Shown here piece by piece: positions 7,995-16,098 of a stretch of 64,000 nucleotides of DNA (within the stretch, counting starts at the first letter, position 1; every line of letters starts with the position of its first letter). The notes under the pieces are model-generated. The model was not told the origin of the DNA. It was given only the letters and a program-made list of their open reading frames with translations, and did no database searches. Made by a program: the position numbers and the translations under genes. This DNA comes from Nocardioides sp. W7 (GTDB taxonomy: Bacteria; Actinomycetota; Actinomycetes; Propionibacteriales; Nocardioidaceae), in NCBI RefSeq assembly GCF_022919075.1, contig NZ_CP095078.1:4960001-5024000 (forward strand), read 5' to 3'.

Positions 7995-9469
7995 GCCGTC
8001 TCCTCCTGGAGCTCGGTGGGTTCGACCTTCTCGATCTTGAATCCGGTGATGCCGTACAGCACGCTGAGCGCCGGGCTGGCGTAGCAGAAGATCGCGTACG
8101 GCGCGTAGAGCAGCGTCGAGACGCCGAGGGTGGCGCCCATGAACGCGCCGCAGGAGTTCCACGGCACCAGGGGTGAGGTCACGGTGCCGCTGTCGGCGGC
8201 GAGCCGGGACAGGTTGGTGGGGGCAAGTCCGCGGCGCGCGAACTCGGCCCGGAAGATCCGGCTCGGCAGCACCAGGGCGATGTACTGGTCCCCGGCGACC
8301 ACGTTGAGCCCGAAGCCGCAGGCGAAGACGGTCACGTACAGCCGCCCGGTGCTCTGTGCTGCGCTGACCATCGGGTCCACCAGCCGGGCGATCAGCCCGA
8401 ACTCGTCGAGCATCGCCCCGAAGGTCACCGCACCGAGGATCAGCCAGATCGTCAGCAGCATGCTGTCCATGCCCCCGCGCGAGAGCAGCCGGTCCACGTC
8501 GGCGATGCCCGAGTCGATCGAGAAGCCGTTGGCCATCGCCAGCCAGATCGCCTTGACCGACTCCACGAGGACGTTGCCGGTGCCGCTGATGAACGCCTGG
8601 TAGACGTCGGGCTGGAGGAAGGCACCGAGCACGCCGGCGAAGAGCGTCGCGGCCAGCAGCGCCAGGGACGCCGGGACCTTGCGGATCGACAGCACGGCGA
8701 GCAGCGCGATCGGCAGCAGGGCCAGCGGCGTGATGTTGAAGATCTGGTCGAGCTCGTCCAGGTCCGAGGTGGTCTCGGCCTCGCTGACCGTGTCGGGACC
8801 GGTCGCGCCGAGGATCGAGAACACGACGACGGCGATCAGGAACGCCGGCACCGACGTCCACACCTGCCGCTTGATGTGCTGGTAGACGTCGACCTTGACC
8901 ATCTGCGCCGTGAGGATCGTCGTCTCCGAGAGCGGCGAGGTCTTGTCACCGAGGTAGGCGCCGGAGATGACGGCGCCCGCGGTGATCGCCGGGGAGACCC
9001 CGATCAGCTCGGCGATGCCGACCAGCCCGACCCCGATGGTGGCCGCCGTCGTCCACGAGCTGCCGATGCTCAGCGCCACGATGCCGCAGATGATCGCGGT
9101 CGCGGCGTAGTACCAGCCCGCAGAGAGCACCTGGATGCCGTAGTAGACCATCGTCGGGATGGTGCCGCTGAGGTTCCACACCCCGATCAGGGCGCCGACC
9201 GCGAGCAGGATGAAGACCGCACTGGTGACCGAGGCGACGGCCTCCTTGCCGGTGTCCTGGACCGCCGAGAACGGGTGCCCGTTCTTCACGGCGATCAGCG
9301 CCGCGACCGCGCAGCACAGCACCAGCGCGACCTGGATCGGCCCGTCGAGCGCGTCCAGGCCGAACAACGCCAGCGCCGCCGCGATCAGGCCGGCCAGCAC
9401 GACCAGAGGCACCAGGGCGTCGAGCAGCGACGGGTCGCGCTCGACCTGCACGCCCCGGGTCCCCGCCAC
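7991..9469 (-). CDS. NhaC-type Na+/H+ antiporter family protein
   Basis: A 492-residue, about 11-12-segment membrane protein. The stretches IGSSWTTAATIGVGLVGIAELIG, GAYLGDKTSPLSETT and SGTVTSPLVPWNSCG are characteristic of NhaC/MleN antiporters. The start is a GTG at 9467-9469 after AGGAGGT, giving MAGTRGVQVERDP. It is the first gene of the operon leading to arginine deiminase. Arginine catabolism releases ammonia and changes pH, so Na+/H+ exchange (or exchange of an organic anion, as in MleN) could balance it; that link is inference from the operon. Confidence 0.86.
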   Translation of the reverse strand: MAGTRGVQVERDPSLLDALVPLVVLAGLIAAALALFGLDALDGPIQVALVLCCAVAALIAVKNGHPFSAVQDTGKEAVASVTSAVFILLAVGALIGVWNLSGTIPTMVYYGIQVLSAGWYYAATAIICGIVALSIGSSWTTAATIGVGLVGIAELIGVSPAITAGAVISGAYLGDKTSPLSETTILTAQMVKVDVYQHIKRQVWTSVPAFLIAVVVFSILGATGPDTVSEAETTSDLDELDQIFNITPLALLPIALLAVLSIRKVPASLALLAATLFAGVLGAFLQPDVYQAFISGTGNVLVESVKAIWLAMANGFSIDSGIADVDRLLSRGGMDSMLLTIWLILGAVTFGAMLDEFGLIARLVDPMVSAAQSTGRLYVTVFACGFGLNVVAGDQYIALVLPSRIFRAEFARRGLAPTNLSRLAADSGTVTSPLVPWNSCGAFMGATLGVSTLLYAPYAIFCYASPALSVLYGITGFKIEKVEPTELQEETA

Positions 9470-9520
9470 GTCGTACCTCCTGGTCGGAGGCCGAGCGTAG
9501 GGAGGACCGGGTCACCCCGA

Positions 9521-9541
9521 CCTCACCAGATTCGGGTGAGG
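9521..9541 (-). terminator. Hairpin downstream of the SDR gene
   Basis: CCTCACC and GGTGAGG form a 7-bp stem with a 7-nt loop, starting 7 bp past the SDR stop codon. It lies between the end of the malic enzyme-ADH-SDR unit and the start of the NhaC operon. There is no T tract, as is common in this G+C range. Confidence 0.5.
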
Positions 9542-9548
9542 CTTCGGC

Positions 9549-10223
9549 TCAGACGGGGCGCAGGGTCAGGTCCGGCACGGTCGCGTCGCGCGGCAGGTCC
9601 AGCACGTGCACGATCGCGTCGACCACCGTCTCGGGCTGGATCCAGGCCGCGGGGTCGTACGCCTTGCCCTCCTGGCGGTGCACCTCCGCCTGCATCGCGG
9701 TCGCGGTCCGGCCCGGGTAGACCGAGGTGACCCGGACGCCGTGCGGCGCCTCCTCGGCGCGCAGCGCGTCGGCGAGCGCCTTCAGGCCGTGCTTGGAGGC
9801 GGCGTACGCCGACCACTGCGGGTGGGCGTGCAACCCGGCGCCGGAGTTGAGCAGCACCACCGTGCCCCGGCGAGCCCGCAGCGCAGGCAGCGCGACCCGG
9901 GTCAGGGCGGCCGGCGCGACCAGGTTCACCCGGAGCTGGCTGGCCCAGGCCTCGACGCTCAGCTCGGAGACCGACCCCAGCTGGGCGATCCCGGCGGCGT
10001 GCACGACCGAGTCCAGGGCGTCGGGCAGCGCGAGCGACTCGACGGACTCGGGCCAGGAGAGGTCCGCGACCAGGACCTCGGCGCCGGGCAGGTCGGCGGC
10101 CAGCTCCTCGGCCCGCTCGGGCGAGCGGGCCAGCAGCACCAGCTCGTCGCCGCGCTCCAGGAGTCGGGCGGCCAGCACCGCCCCGATGCCGGAGCCGGCC
10201 CCGGTGATGAGATGCCGGGCCAT
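9549..10223 (-). CDS. Short-chain dehydrogenase/reductase
   Basis: A 224-residue classical SDR. It has a shortened N-terminal nucleotide motif (LITGAGSGIGAVLAARL), the NAG-like motif HAAGIAQLG, the catalytic serine in LLNSGAG and the YAASKHG active site (Tyr and Lys). The Arg in LLARSPERAEEL favours NADP(H). Its ATG shares one base with the stop of the upstream zinc-type dehydrogenase (TGATG), so the two are coupled. The substrate is unknown. Confidence 0.9.
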   Translation of the reverse strand: MARHLITGAGSGIGAVLAARLLERGDELVLLARSPERAEELAADLPGAEVLVADLSWPESVESLALPDALDSVVHAAGIAQLGSVSELSVEAWASQLRVNLVAPAALTRVALPALRARRGTVVLLNSGAGLHAHPQWSAYAASKHGLKALADALRAEEAPHGVRVTSVYPGRTATAMQAEVHRQEGKAYDPAAWIQPETVVDAIVHVLDLPRDATVPDLTLRPV

Positions 10224-11191
10224 CAGTTCGTGAAGACGATCTTGCCGAACAGGTCGCCGCCGGCCATCGCCGCGAAGCCCTCGGCCGCGTCGGTCATCGG
10301 CAGCACCCGGTCGACCAGGGGCCGGGCACCGGAGGCGTCGAGGAGCGCGACCAGGGAGGCCAGCTCGTCGCGGGTGCCCATCGTCGAGCCGATGACGCTC
10401 AGCTGCAGGAAGAAGATCCGGGTCAGCTCGGCGTCGTCGAGGTTCGGGCCGGACGTCGTACCGGACGTGACGATCCGGCCCCCGGGGCGCAGCGCCCGGA
10501 TGGAGTGGGACCAGGTCGCCCGGCCCACGGTCTCCATGACCGCGTCGACCTTCACCGGCAGCCGGGCGCCGGACTCGAAGACCTCGTGGGCGCCGAGCTC
10601 CAGCGCCTTGGCCCGCTTGGCCTCGTCGCGGCTGGTCGCCAGCACCCGCAGCCCGGCCGCGCGCGCCAGGGTGATGACCGCGGTCGCCACCCCGCCGCCG
10701 GCGCCCTGCACCAGCACCGTCTCGCCGGCCTTGAGCTGACCGCGGGTGAAGAGCATCCGGTACGCCGTCAGCCAGGCCGTCGGCAGGCACGCGGCCTCCT
10801 CGAACGACAGCGAGGCGGGCTTGGGCACCACGTTGCGCCGCGGGACGGCGACCTTCTCGGCGAAGGTGCCCTGGTAGCGCTCGGAGAGCAGCGACCGCTT
10901 CGGGTCGAGGGTCTCGTCACCGGTCCAGGACGGGTCGCTGATGACGGCGTGCACGACGACCTCGTTGCCGTCCTCGTCGTACCCCGCCGCGTCGCAGCCC
11001 AGGATCATCGGCAGCGCGTCCTCGCGCAGCCCGACCCCGCGCAGGGAGAACAGGTCGTGGTGGTTGAGCGACGCGGCCTTGACGGTGACCGTGGTCCACC
11101 CGTCGGGGACCTGCGGGTCCGGGCGCTCCCCCACCCGCAGGACCGAGACCGGGTCATCCTTCGAGAACGTGTCGGCGTAGACGGCGTACAT
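10223..11191 (-). CDS. MDR-family NAD(P)H-dependent alcohol dehydrogenase/quinone oxidoreductase
   Basis: A 322-residue medium-chain dehydrogenase. The N-terminal GroES-like part includes VKAASLNHHDLFSLRGVG and MILGCDAAG; the Rossmann part has VLVQGAGGGVATAVITLARAAG. The four structural-zinc cysteines seen in zinc alcohol dehydrogenases are not visible, so a zinc-free quinone-reductase-like or enoyl-reductase-like enzyme is as likely as an alcohol dehydrogenase. It starts 10 bp after malic enzyme and is coupled to the SDR that follows. The substrate cannot be named. Confidence 0.85.
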   Translation of the reverse strand: MYAVYADTFSKDDPVSVLRVGERPDPQVPDGWTTVTVKAASLNHHDLFSLRGVGLREDALPMILGCDAAGYDEDGNEVVVHAVISDPSWTGDETLDPKRSLLSERYQGTFAEKVAVPRRNVVPKPASLSFEEAACLPTAWLTAYRMLFTRGQLKAGETVLVQGAGGGVATAVITLARAAGLRVLATSRDEAKRAKALELGAHEVFESGARLPVKVDAVMETVGRATWSHSIRALRPGGRIVTSGTTSGPNLDDAELTRIFFLQLSVIGSTMGTRDELASLVALLDASGARPLVDRVLPMTDAAEGFAAMAGGDLFGKIVFTN

Positions 11192-11201
11192 GGCCTCGAA
11201 C

Positions 11202-12383
11202 CTAGCGCCGCGCGACGCCGTCGCGCCGGGCGGCCTCGGCGACCGCCGAGGAGACCGCGCCGGGCACCCGCGGGTCGAACGGCGAGGGAATGATCATGTC
11301 CTCGGCCAGGTCGTCGCCGACGAGCGCCGCGAGCGCCTGCGCCGCCGCGAGCTTCATGCCCTCGGTGATCGCGGTGGCGTGCGCGTCGAAGGCCCCGCGG
11401 AAGATGCCGGGGAAGGCCAGCACGTTGTTGATCTGGTTCGGGTAGTCCGAGCGGCCGGTGGCGACCACGCGGGCGTGCCGGTGCGCGACCTCGGGGAGCA
11501 CCTCCGGCGTGGGGTTCGCCAGGCCGAAGATGATCGCGTCCGCGGCCATCGGGGCGATCTGCTCCTCGGGGACGTTGCCGCCCGAGACGCCGATGTAGAC
11601 GTCGGCGCCGACGAGCACGTCGGCCAGCGAGCCGGTCCGGCCGGTCAGGTCGGCGGTCATCTCGGCCAGCGCCTTCTTGGTCGGCGTCAGGTCCTCCCGC
11701 GAGGAGTGCAGGACGCCCTTGCGGTCGACGACGACGCAGTCCTTGATGCCGGCCTCGAGCAGGATCTTGGTGACCGCGACGCCCGCCGCGCCCGCGCCGC
11801 CGATGACGACCCGCGTCGACTCGAAGGTGCGACCGGTGAGCTTGAGCGCGTTGGTCAGCGCCGCCAGTGCCACCACGGCGGTGCCGTGCTGGTCGTCGTG
11901 GAAGACCGGGATGTCGAGGAGGGCCTTGAGCCGGTCCTCGATCTCGAAGCAGCGCGGCGCCGAGATGTCCTCCAGGTTGATCCCGCCGAAGCTGGGGGCG
12001 ATCCGGACGACGGTCTCGATGATCTCCTCGACGTCGGTGGTGTCCAGGCAGATCGGGATGCCGTCGACGCCGCCGAACTGCTTGAACAGCACGGCCTTGC
12101 CCTCCATCACCGGCATCGCGGCCGCCGGCCCGATGTCGCCGAGGCCCAGGACGGCGGTGCCGTCGGTCACGACGGCGACGGTGTTGGGCACCCAGGTGTA
12201 GTGCTGGGTCATCGCGGGGTCGGCGGCGATCGCCTCGCACACCCGGGCGACGCCGGGGGTGTAGGCCATCGACAGGTCGTCGCGGCCCGCGAGCGCGACG
12301 GTGGAGCTGATCTCCATCTTGCCCCCGACGTGCAGGTCGAAGACCGGGTCGCCGGCGTGCGGGTGGGGCTGTGCTTCGTTCAT
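11202..12383 (-). CDS. NAD(P)-dependent malic enzyme
   Basis: A 393-residue enzyme that oxidatively decarboxylates malate to pyruvate. Diagnostic stretches are LSMAYTPGVARVCEAI, PVMEGKAVLFKQFGGVDGIPI, NLEDISAPRCFEIE, the divalent-metal motif PVFHDDQHGTAVV and the nucleotide fold RVVIGGAGAAGVAV. The length matches the short bacterial forms without a phosphotransacetylase domain. The start ATG at 12381-12383 has only a weak Shine-Dalgarno; a GTG two codons upstream is possible. It is probably the first gene of a unit with the two dehydrogenases downstream. Confidence 0.93.
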   Translation of the reverse strand: MNEAQPHPHAGDPVFDLHVGGKMEISSTVALAGRDDLSMAYTPGVARVCEAIAADPAMTQHYTWVPNTVAVVTDGTAVLGLGDIGPAAAMPVMEGKAVLFKQFGGVDGIPICLDTTDVEEIIETVVRIAPSFGGINLEDISAPRCFEIEDRLKALLDIPVFHDDQHGTAVVALAALTNALKLTGRTFESTRVVIGGAGAAGVAVTKILLEAGIKDCVVVDRKGVLHSSREDLTPTKKALAEMTADLTGRTGSLADVLVGADVYIGVSGGNVPEEQIAPMAADAIIFGLANPTPEVLPEVAHRHARVVATGRSDYPNQINNVLAFPGIFRGAFDAHATAITEGMKLAAAQALAALVGDDLAEDMIIPSPFDPRVPGAVSSAVAEAARRDGVARR

Positions 12384-12530
12384 GGTGACCGGTGCTTTCC
12401 AGGCGCGAGGCCGTCGGAACTCGGGGCTCCGGCTCAACACGGGCAGGGTGGTGCCGTGGAACCAGGTGCACGGGGCAGGTGGGATCTCAGCAGTCTCGCA
12501 CAGGGTTCCTCCGGACCCGGGTGGGTTCCG

Positions 12531-12863
12531 TCACAACCACCGGGCCGGCCGGGGGCGCGGCCACAGCCTGGCCCGGACCACCGCGACCACGTCCTCGTCG
12601 GCGACCGGGCCGCGGTGGCGGGAGTCGACGCCGACGTCGGGGTTGTCGCTCAGCAACCACCAGCCCGCGCCGCCGGCGCGCGTCGTACGACGCTCCGTGG
12701 CGCGCTTGACGACGACGGTGCCGTCGGCGAACCGCGCCACCACCAGCCGGCCGGCTCCGAGCGTCCCGCGGTGATCGACGAGCAGCCGGTCCCCCGCCCG
12801 CAGGACGGGGAGCATGGAGTCGCCGGAGACATGCGCCAGGCCGAGCAGGGGTACCCGTCCCAT
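12531..12863 (-). CDS. sodX: Nickel-type SOD maturation protease (SodX-like, S24/S26 fold)
   Basis: A 110-residue signal-peptidase-like protein. The nucleophile is in VSGDSMLPVL (Ser16) and the general base in VVVKRAT (a Lys about 37 residues later), the Ser/Lys dyad of S24/S26 peptidases. No transmembrane anchor is predicted, so it acts in the cytoplasm. It is divergent from sodN, with 114 bp between the starts, and the pairing of this peptidase with Ni-SOD is known in Streptomyces and cyanobacteria: it removes the SodN propeptide so that the new N-terminal His can bind nickel. The ATG has GAGGAG 11 bp upstream; the open frame further upstream runs through sodN and is not used. Confidence 0.88.
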   Translation of the reverse strand: MGRVPLLGLAHVSGDSMLPVLRAGDRLLVDHRGTLGAGRLVVARFADGTVVVKRATERRTTRAGGAGWWLLSDNPDVGVDSRHRGPVADEDVVAVVRARLWPRPRPARWL

Positions 12864-12977
12864 CAGACGTCGGACTCCTCGAGCTGCGCGGACCACACGG
12901 AGTAGTCTCGCAGCCGAGACCGCTTGCCCCGGGCGGCGTGCTCCGACAACCGAAGACGTCACGACGAGAGGACCCGC

Positions 12978-13379
12978 ATGTTCGCGCGACTGTTCGCACC
13001 CACCCTCGAGGTTTCCGCCCACTGCGATCTGCCCTGCGGTGTCTACGACCCGGCCCAGGCCCGGATCGAGGCCGAGTCCATCAAGGCGATCATCGCGAAG
13101 GTCGCCGACAACGACGACCCGGACTTCCGCACCCGCGCCATCCTCATCAAGGAGCAGCGCTCCGAGCTGGTCAAGCACCACCTGTGGGTGCTGTGGACCG
13201 ACTACTTCAAGCCCCCGCACTTCGAGAAGTACCCGCAGCTGCACGCCCTGGTGAACGAGGCGACCAAGCTCGCCGGTGCCGGTGGCACCAAGGGGGAGCT
13301 CGACGCCGCGAAGGCGGACGAGCTGCTCGCGAAGATCGACGAGATCGCCGTGATCTTCTGGGAGACCAAGAAGGGCTGA
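12978..13379 (+). CDS. sodN: Nickel-dependent superoxide dismutase
   Basis: A 133-residue precursor. The nickel hook HCDLPCGVYDP starts at His15; after removal of the 14-residue leader (MFARLFAPTLEVSA) the chain begins with His1, Cys2 and Cys6, which hold the Ni ion. The remaining about 119 residues are the expected four-helix bundle. The mature enzyme converts superoxide to oxygen and hydrogen peroxide in the cytoplasm as a hexamer. GAGAGGA precedes the ATG. In Streptomyces, sodN is induced by nickel and Nur represses the iron enzyme; a Nur site was not recognised here. A strong hairpin follows the stop. Confidence 0.97.
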   Translation: MFARLFAPTLEVSAHCDLPCGVYDPAQARIEAESIKAIIAKVADNDDPDFRTRAILIKEQRSELVKHHLWVLWTDYFKPPHFEKYPQLHALVNEATKLAGAGGTKGELDAAKADELLAKIDEIAVIFWETKKG

Positions 13380-13420
13380 GGCCCTATCTCGCAGGTCTCC
13401 ACCTGCGCGTTCGCACCCCT

Positions 13421-13455
13421 CGACGCCGCCTCGGTCCCACGACCGGGCGGCGTCG
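13421..13455 (+). terminator. Intrinsic-type terminator hairpin after sodN
   Basis: CGACGCCGCC and GGCGGCGTCG make a perfect 10-bp stem with a 15-nt loop, 42 bp past the sodN stop. No U tract follows. Confidence 0.65.
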
Positions 13456-13561
13456 TGCGCGTCCAGACCGCCGGTGCGCTCCCGACCAGGTCACACAGAG
13501 ACCGACTGCGGCGGCGTTTGCCTGACTCGCGCGTTCACCCGCGGCCGGGCATCGGGAGCGC

Positions 13562-13567
13562 TACGGT
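13562..13567 (+). promoter_or_regulatory. -10 box for a leaderless transcript of the deaminase-domain gene
   Basis: TACGGT followed by 6 nt and then the ATG at 13574. No Shine-Dalgarno is visible before that ATG, so the gene is probably transcribed as a leaderless mRNA. No good -35 box was found at the usual distance. Confidence 0.5.
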
Positions 13568-13573
13568 GCGTCG

Positions 13574-15508
13574 ATGACGGCACAACCCGGCGAGCACGAC
13601 ACGGGGTCCGTGTCGATGAGTGCGAGCGGGCAGTCGTCGGCCATGGACGTCGAGGCGACCGCGCCGTCCTCGCCGTTCCCCCTGGCCCCGCGAACCCGGG
13701 GCCGGCCACCCGGCAGTGTGCCGAGAGCCTCTGCCCAGCCTCCGCAGATCAGCGATTCGCCCAGCGCCTTCTCGTCGTGGTCGCCGGTCGGGTCCGACCC
13801 CCACCCCCTCGACCGGTTGCCCCCGCGAGAGCGCATGACCGGTCGGGGTGTGGAGTCCGGTTGGTCCCCCTTCGGCTCCCCGCCGCCGCACCGACCGGAC
13901 GGTCCCTCTCCGCTGGACCGTCTGCGCGCGCCTCAGCCCACTCCCGACCCCCCGTCGCGGGTGGCGCCCGGGAAGGGTGGCCCTCCCAAACGCAAGGCCC
14001 GCGAAGCTCTCGGCGAGGCACCGGACCACGTCGAACCCGGACGGGACGCGGTGCTGGAACAGGCGCAGCGCGAGCCGCACGAGGAGCGCCCCGCCAAGCG
14101 CGCCCGCAAAGACCTCGGACCGACCCGAACCCTGTTCTCACCGAGGAACACCCAGAGCGCGCGCATGCGGGGAACCGTCGACAAGATGACCGGCAACGAC
14201 CGCGCCGGGCGGCAGAATCTCGTCACGGTGCGGTACCACCGGCCCTTCGACCGGGAACGGGTCCAGCAGATGCTGGATCACATGTGCGCCCTCATCTGGC
14301 ACTCGATCCAGGGAGGGCCAGAGGTCCAGGCCATGTACGTCGGCCGGCAGATCTTCGTCGCGTCCAACAAGACCAACGAGGTCCAGCGCTATGTCCAGGC
14401 CGCCCTCGCCACCCTCGAAGACGACCCCCGGCTGACGATGGGCTCGGCGTTGACCAGGGTGGCCGCCGCGACGCGCGGACGCGTGCTGACGTCCGCGCCG
14501 GAGCAGACTGTGCCCGACCAGCCCGACGAGCTCGCGGAGCCGGCCGACCTGGACGCCGAGTCCGCGGACGACGGACCGGCCATGGCGACTGCGGCCGCCG
14601 AGCCGACACCGCGCAAGAAGACCAAGAAGAGGTCCTTCAGGCCGCCGACGGAGCCGGTCCTGAGCGCGGCGGTGAAGCTCACCTCGATGGAGGAGAGAGA
14701 GCGATCCGGGAAGTTCGCCGACCCCCAGGAAGGAGCCGCCGCGCTTCGTGACTTCCTGCGAGGTCCGGCATCGGCGGAGCTGTTCACCACCATCAGCCGG
14801 GAGGAGGCCGCGCGGAAGCTCGCCGCGCCGCCGGCCCAGGACGCGAGACTCCAGCTCTACTTCGTCGAGGCCCTCGGTGGCGGCGACGAGCTGGAGACCC
14901 ACGCCGAGCAGCAGCTCCTGTGGGCGCTTCTCGCTGCGTCGCAGCGTCACGGCGACCTGAGGTCGCAGACCGTCTACTTCAACGGCACGAAACGTCCGTG
15001 TCTGGGGTGTTTCCTGGCCCTCACCTTCGCCCACGAAAAGCTCGGACTGTCCGGGTTGAGGTTCGGCGCGCGTCCCGGACTGCACTGGAACAAGTCGGCG
15101 AACACCGCGATGGAGTTCGCCTTCGACTTCGCCACGGGCATGAGCGAGGACGTCATCTGCACCTGGTTCGCGGACGAGCTGGACAAACGGGCGAAGGACG
15201 GTCTGAACGTCAGCCTGGGCCAGGTGCATCGGGAGAAGTTCCGGAAGCTGCTGGCGACGCGCGGTCGCGCCGCGAAGGCACCGAAGAGCTCCGCGAGTCC
15301 CGGCTCCGCACTCCCCACCCGGCTGCCCCAGCACGATGGGGACGGGCCGCGCGCCCTGACCGGAGCGGGTGGCGACGCCTCGTACAACACCGACTCCGAC
15401 TCCGAGCTGGACGAGGCACAGTTCGCGAACAAGGACGTCGAGTCGTTGGTTGGCCAGTCCGCTGGTGCCGTCCAGAAGCGATTCAGAGCCCGAGCGATTC
15501 GTCACTAG
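13574..15508 (+). CDS. Large orphan protein with a nucleotide/nucleic-acid deaminase-like C-terminal domain
   Basis: A 644-residue protein that I cannot place in a named family. Residues 1-200 are Pro/Ser/Arg-rich and look disordered, with a repeated PLDRL (79, 114) and basic clusters (PPKRKARE, 137-144; PAKRARKD, 173-180). Residues about 207-300 look folded (MYVGRQIFVASN at 254-265). After a low-complexity stretch with KKTKKR, residues about 380-560 carry HAE (443-445) and, 30 residues later, PCLGC (475-479): the zinc signature of the cytidine-deaminase fold, with Glu445 as proton shuttle. THAEQQLLWAL...GTKRPCLGCFLAL resembles toxin-type deaminases. The tail is acidic and Ser/Asp-rich. There is no signal peptide, no immunity gene and no secretion gene nearby. 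It sits alone between sodN and rsbW. A function in conflict or nucleic-acid editing is inference. Confidence 0.72.
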   Translation: MTAQPGEHDTGSVSMSASGQSSAMDVEATAPSSPFPLAPRTRGRPPGSVPRASAQPPQISDSPSAFSSWSPVGSDPHPLDRLPPRERMTGRGVESGWSPFGSPPPHRPDGPSPLDRLRAPQPTPDPPSRVAPGKGGPPKRKAREALGEAPDHVEPGRDAVLEQAQREPHEERPAKRARKDLGPTRTLFSPRNTQSARMRGTVDKMTGNDRAGRQNLVTVRYHRPFDRERVQQMLDHMCALIWHSIQGGPEVQAMYVGRQIFVASNKTNEVQRYVQAALATLEDDPRLTMGSALTRVAAATRGRVLTSAPEQTVPDQPDELAEPADLDAESADDGPAMATAAAEPTPRKKTKKRSFRPPTEPVLSAAVKLTSMEERERSGKFADPQEGAAALRDFLRGPASAELFTTISREEAARKLAAPPAQDARLQLYFVEALGGGDELETHAEQQLLWALLAASQRHGDLRSQTVYFNGTKRPCLGCFLALTFAHEKLGLSGLRFGARPGLHWNKSANTAMEFAFDFATGMSEDVICTWFADELDKRAKDGLNVSLGQVHREKFRKLLATRGRAAKAPKSSASPGSALPTRLPQHDGDGPRALTGAGGDASYNTDSDSELDEAQFANKDVESLVGQSAGAVQKRFRARAIRH

Positions 15509-15671
15509 CGAGCTCCCGGGTCGGGCCGGCGCAGGTCGAGAGCGTCGAGGGCCGCGAGGAGTTCGCACCCGAGTCGACGACGGGCACCCATCCGGCGGTC
15601 GGCCCCACTGCGTCGGATCGCCCGCGGTGGCCTAGGGTTCCGGCCAGGTCACCTGCGACGAAGGACGAACG

Positions 15672-16097
15672 ATGGCTGTGAGCGATCCCGACCCGCGATC
15701 GGCGCGCGCCGACGTCGAGCTGCGGCTGCCCGCCGACGGGGCGTACGTCTCCGTCCTGCGCACCACCACGGCCGGCCTGGCGGCCCGCCTCGACTTCACC
15801 ATCGACGACATCGAGGATCTCCGGATCGCGGTGGGCGAGGCGTGCGCGATGGTCCTGCCCGAGGCCGACCCGGGCTCCTCGCTGCTCGCCCTCTTCCACC
15901 TCTCCCCCTCCCGACTCACCGTGTCGGTCGGCGTGCAGACCTCCTCGGCCGCCACCCCCGACTACGACAGCTTCGCGTGGCAGGTGCTGACCACCCTGGC
16001 CGGCGACGCCGCCGTCGACTCCACAGCCGGTCAGTTCACCGTCACCTTGATGATGGAGTCGAGCGCCCTGCCGGCCGTGCCCCGAGCAGACGCCTGA
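15672..16097 (+). CDS. Anti-sigma factor of the RsbW/SpoIIAB ATPase type
   Basis: A 141-residue protein, one base upstream of a SigF/SigB-type sigma factor. The N-terminal part, ELRLPADGAYVSVLRTTTAGLAARLDFTIDDIEDLRIAVGEACAMVL, is the start of the GHKL (HATPase) fold with the N-box region (IAVGEACAMVL). The later G-boxes are poorly kept, as in many actinobacterial anti-SigF proteins. It would bind and hold the sigma factor until a partner anti-anti-sigma protein releases it; none is encoded here. GAAGGACG precedes the ATG. Confidence 0.85.
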   Translation: MAVSDPDPRSARADVELRLPADGAYVSVLRTTTAGLAARLDFTIDDIEDLRIAVGEACAMVLPEADPGSSLLALFHLSPSRLTVSVGVQTSSAATPDYDSFAWQVLTTLAGDAAVDSTAGQFTVTLMMESSALPAVPRADA

Positions 16098-16098
16098 C

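Noticed and set aside
12864..13244. N-terminal extension of the SodX-like protein through sodN
   Set aside because: The frame is open, but it is antisense to sodN. The ATG at 12863 has a Shine-Dalgarno and gives the normal short length.
13518..13523. TTGCCT as -35 box for the deaminase-domain gene
   Set aside because: It is 38 bp from the -10 candidate, much too far for a normal promoter.
15509..15671. Immunity gene for the deaminase-domain protein
   Set aside because: The 163 bp downstream holds no open frame with a start signal, and the next gene is an RsbW-type anti-sigma factor that belongs with sigF.
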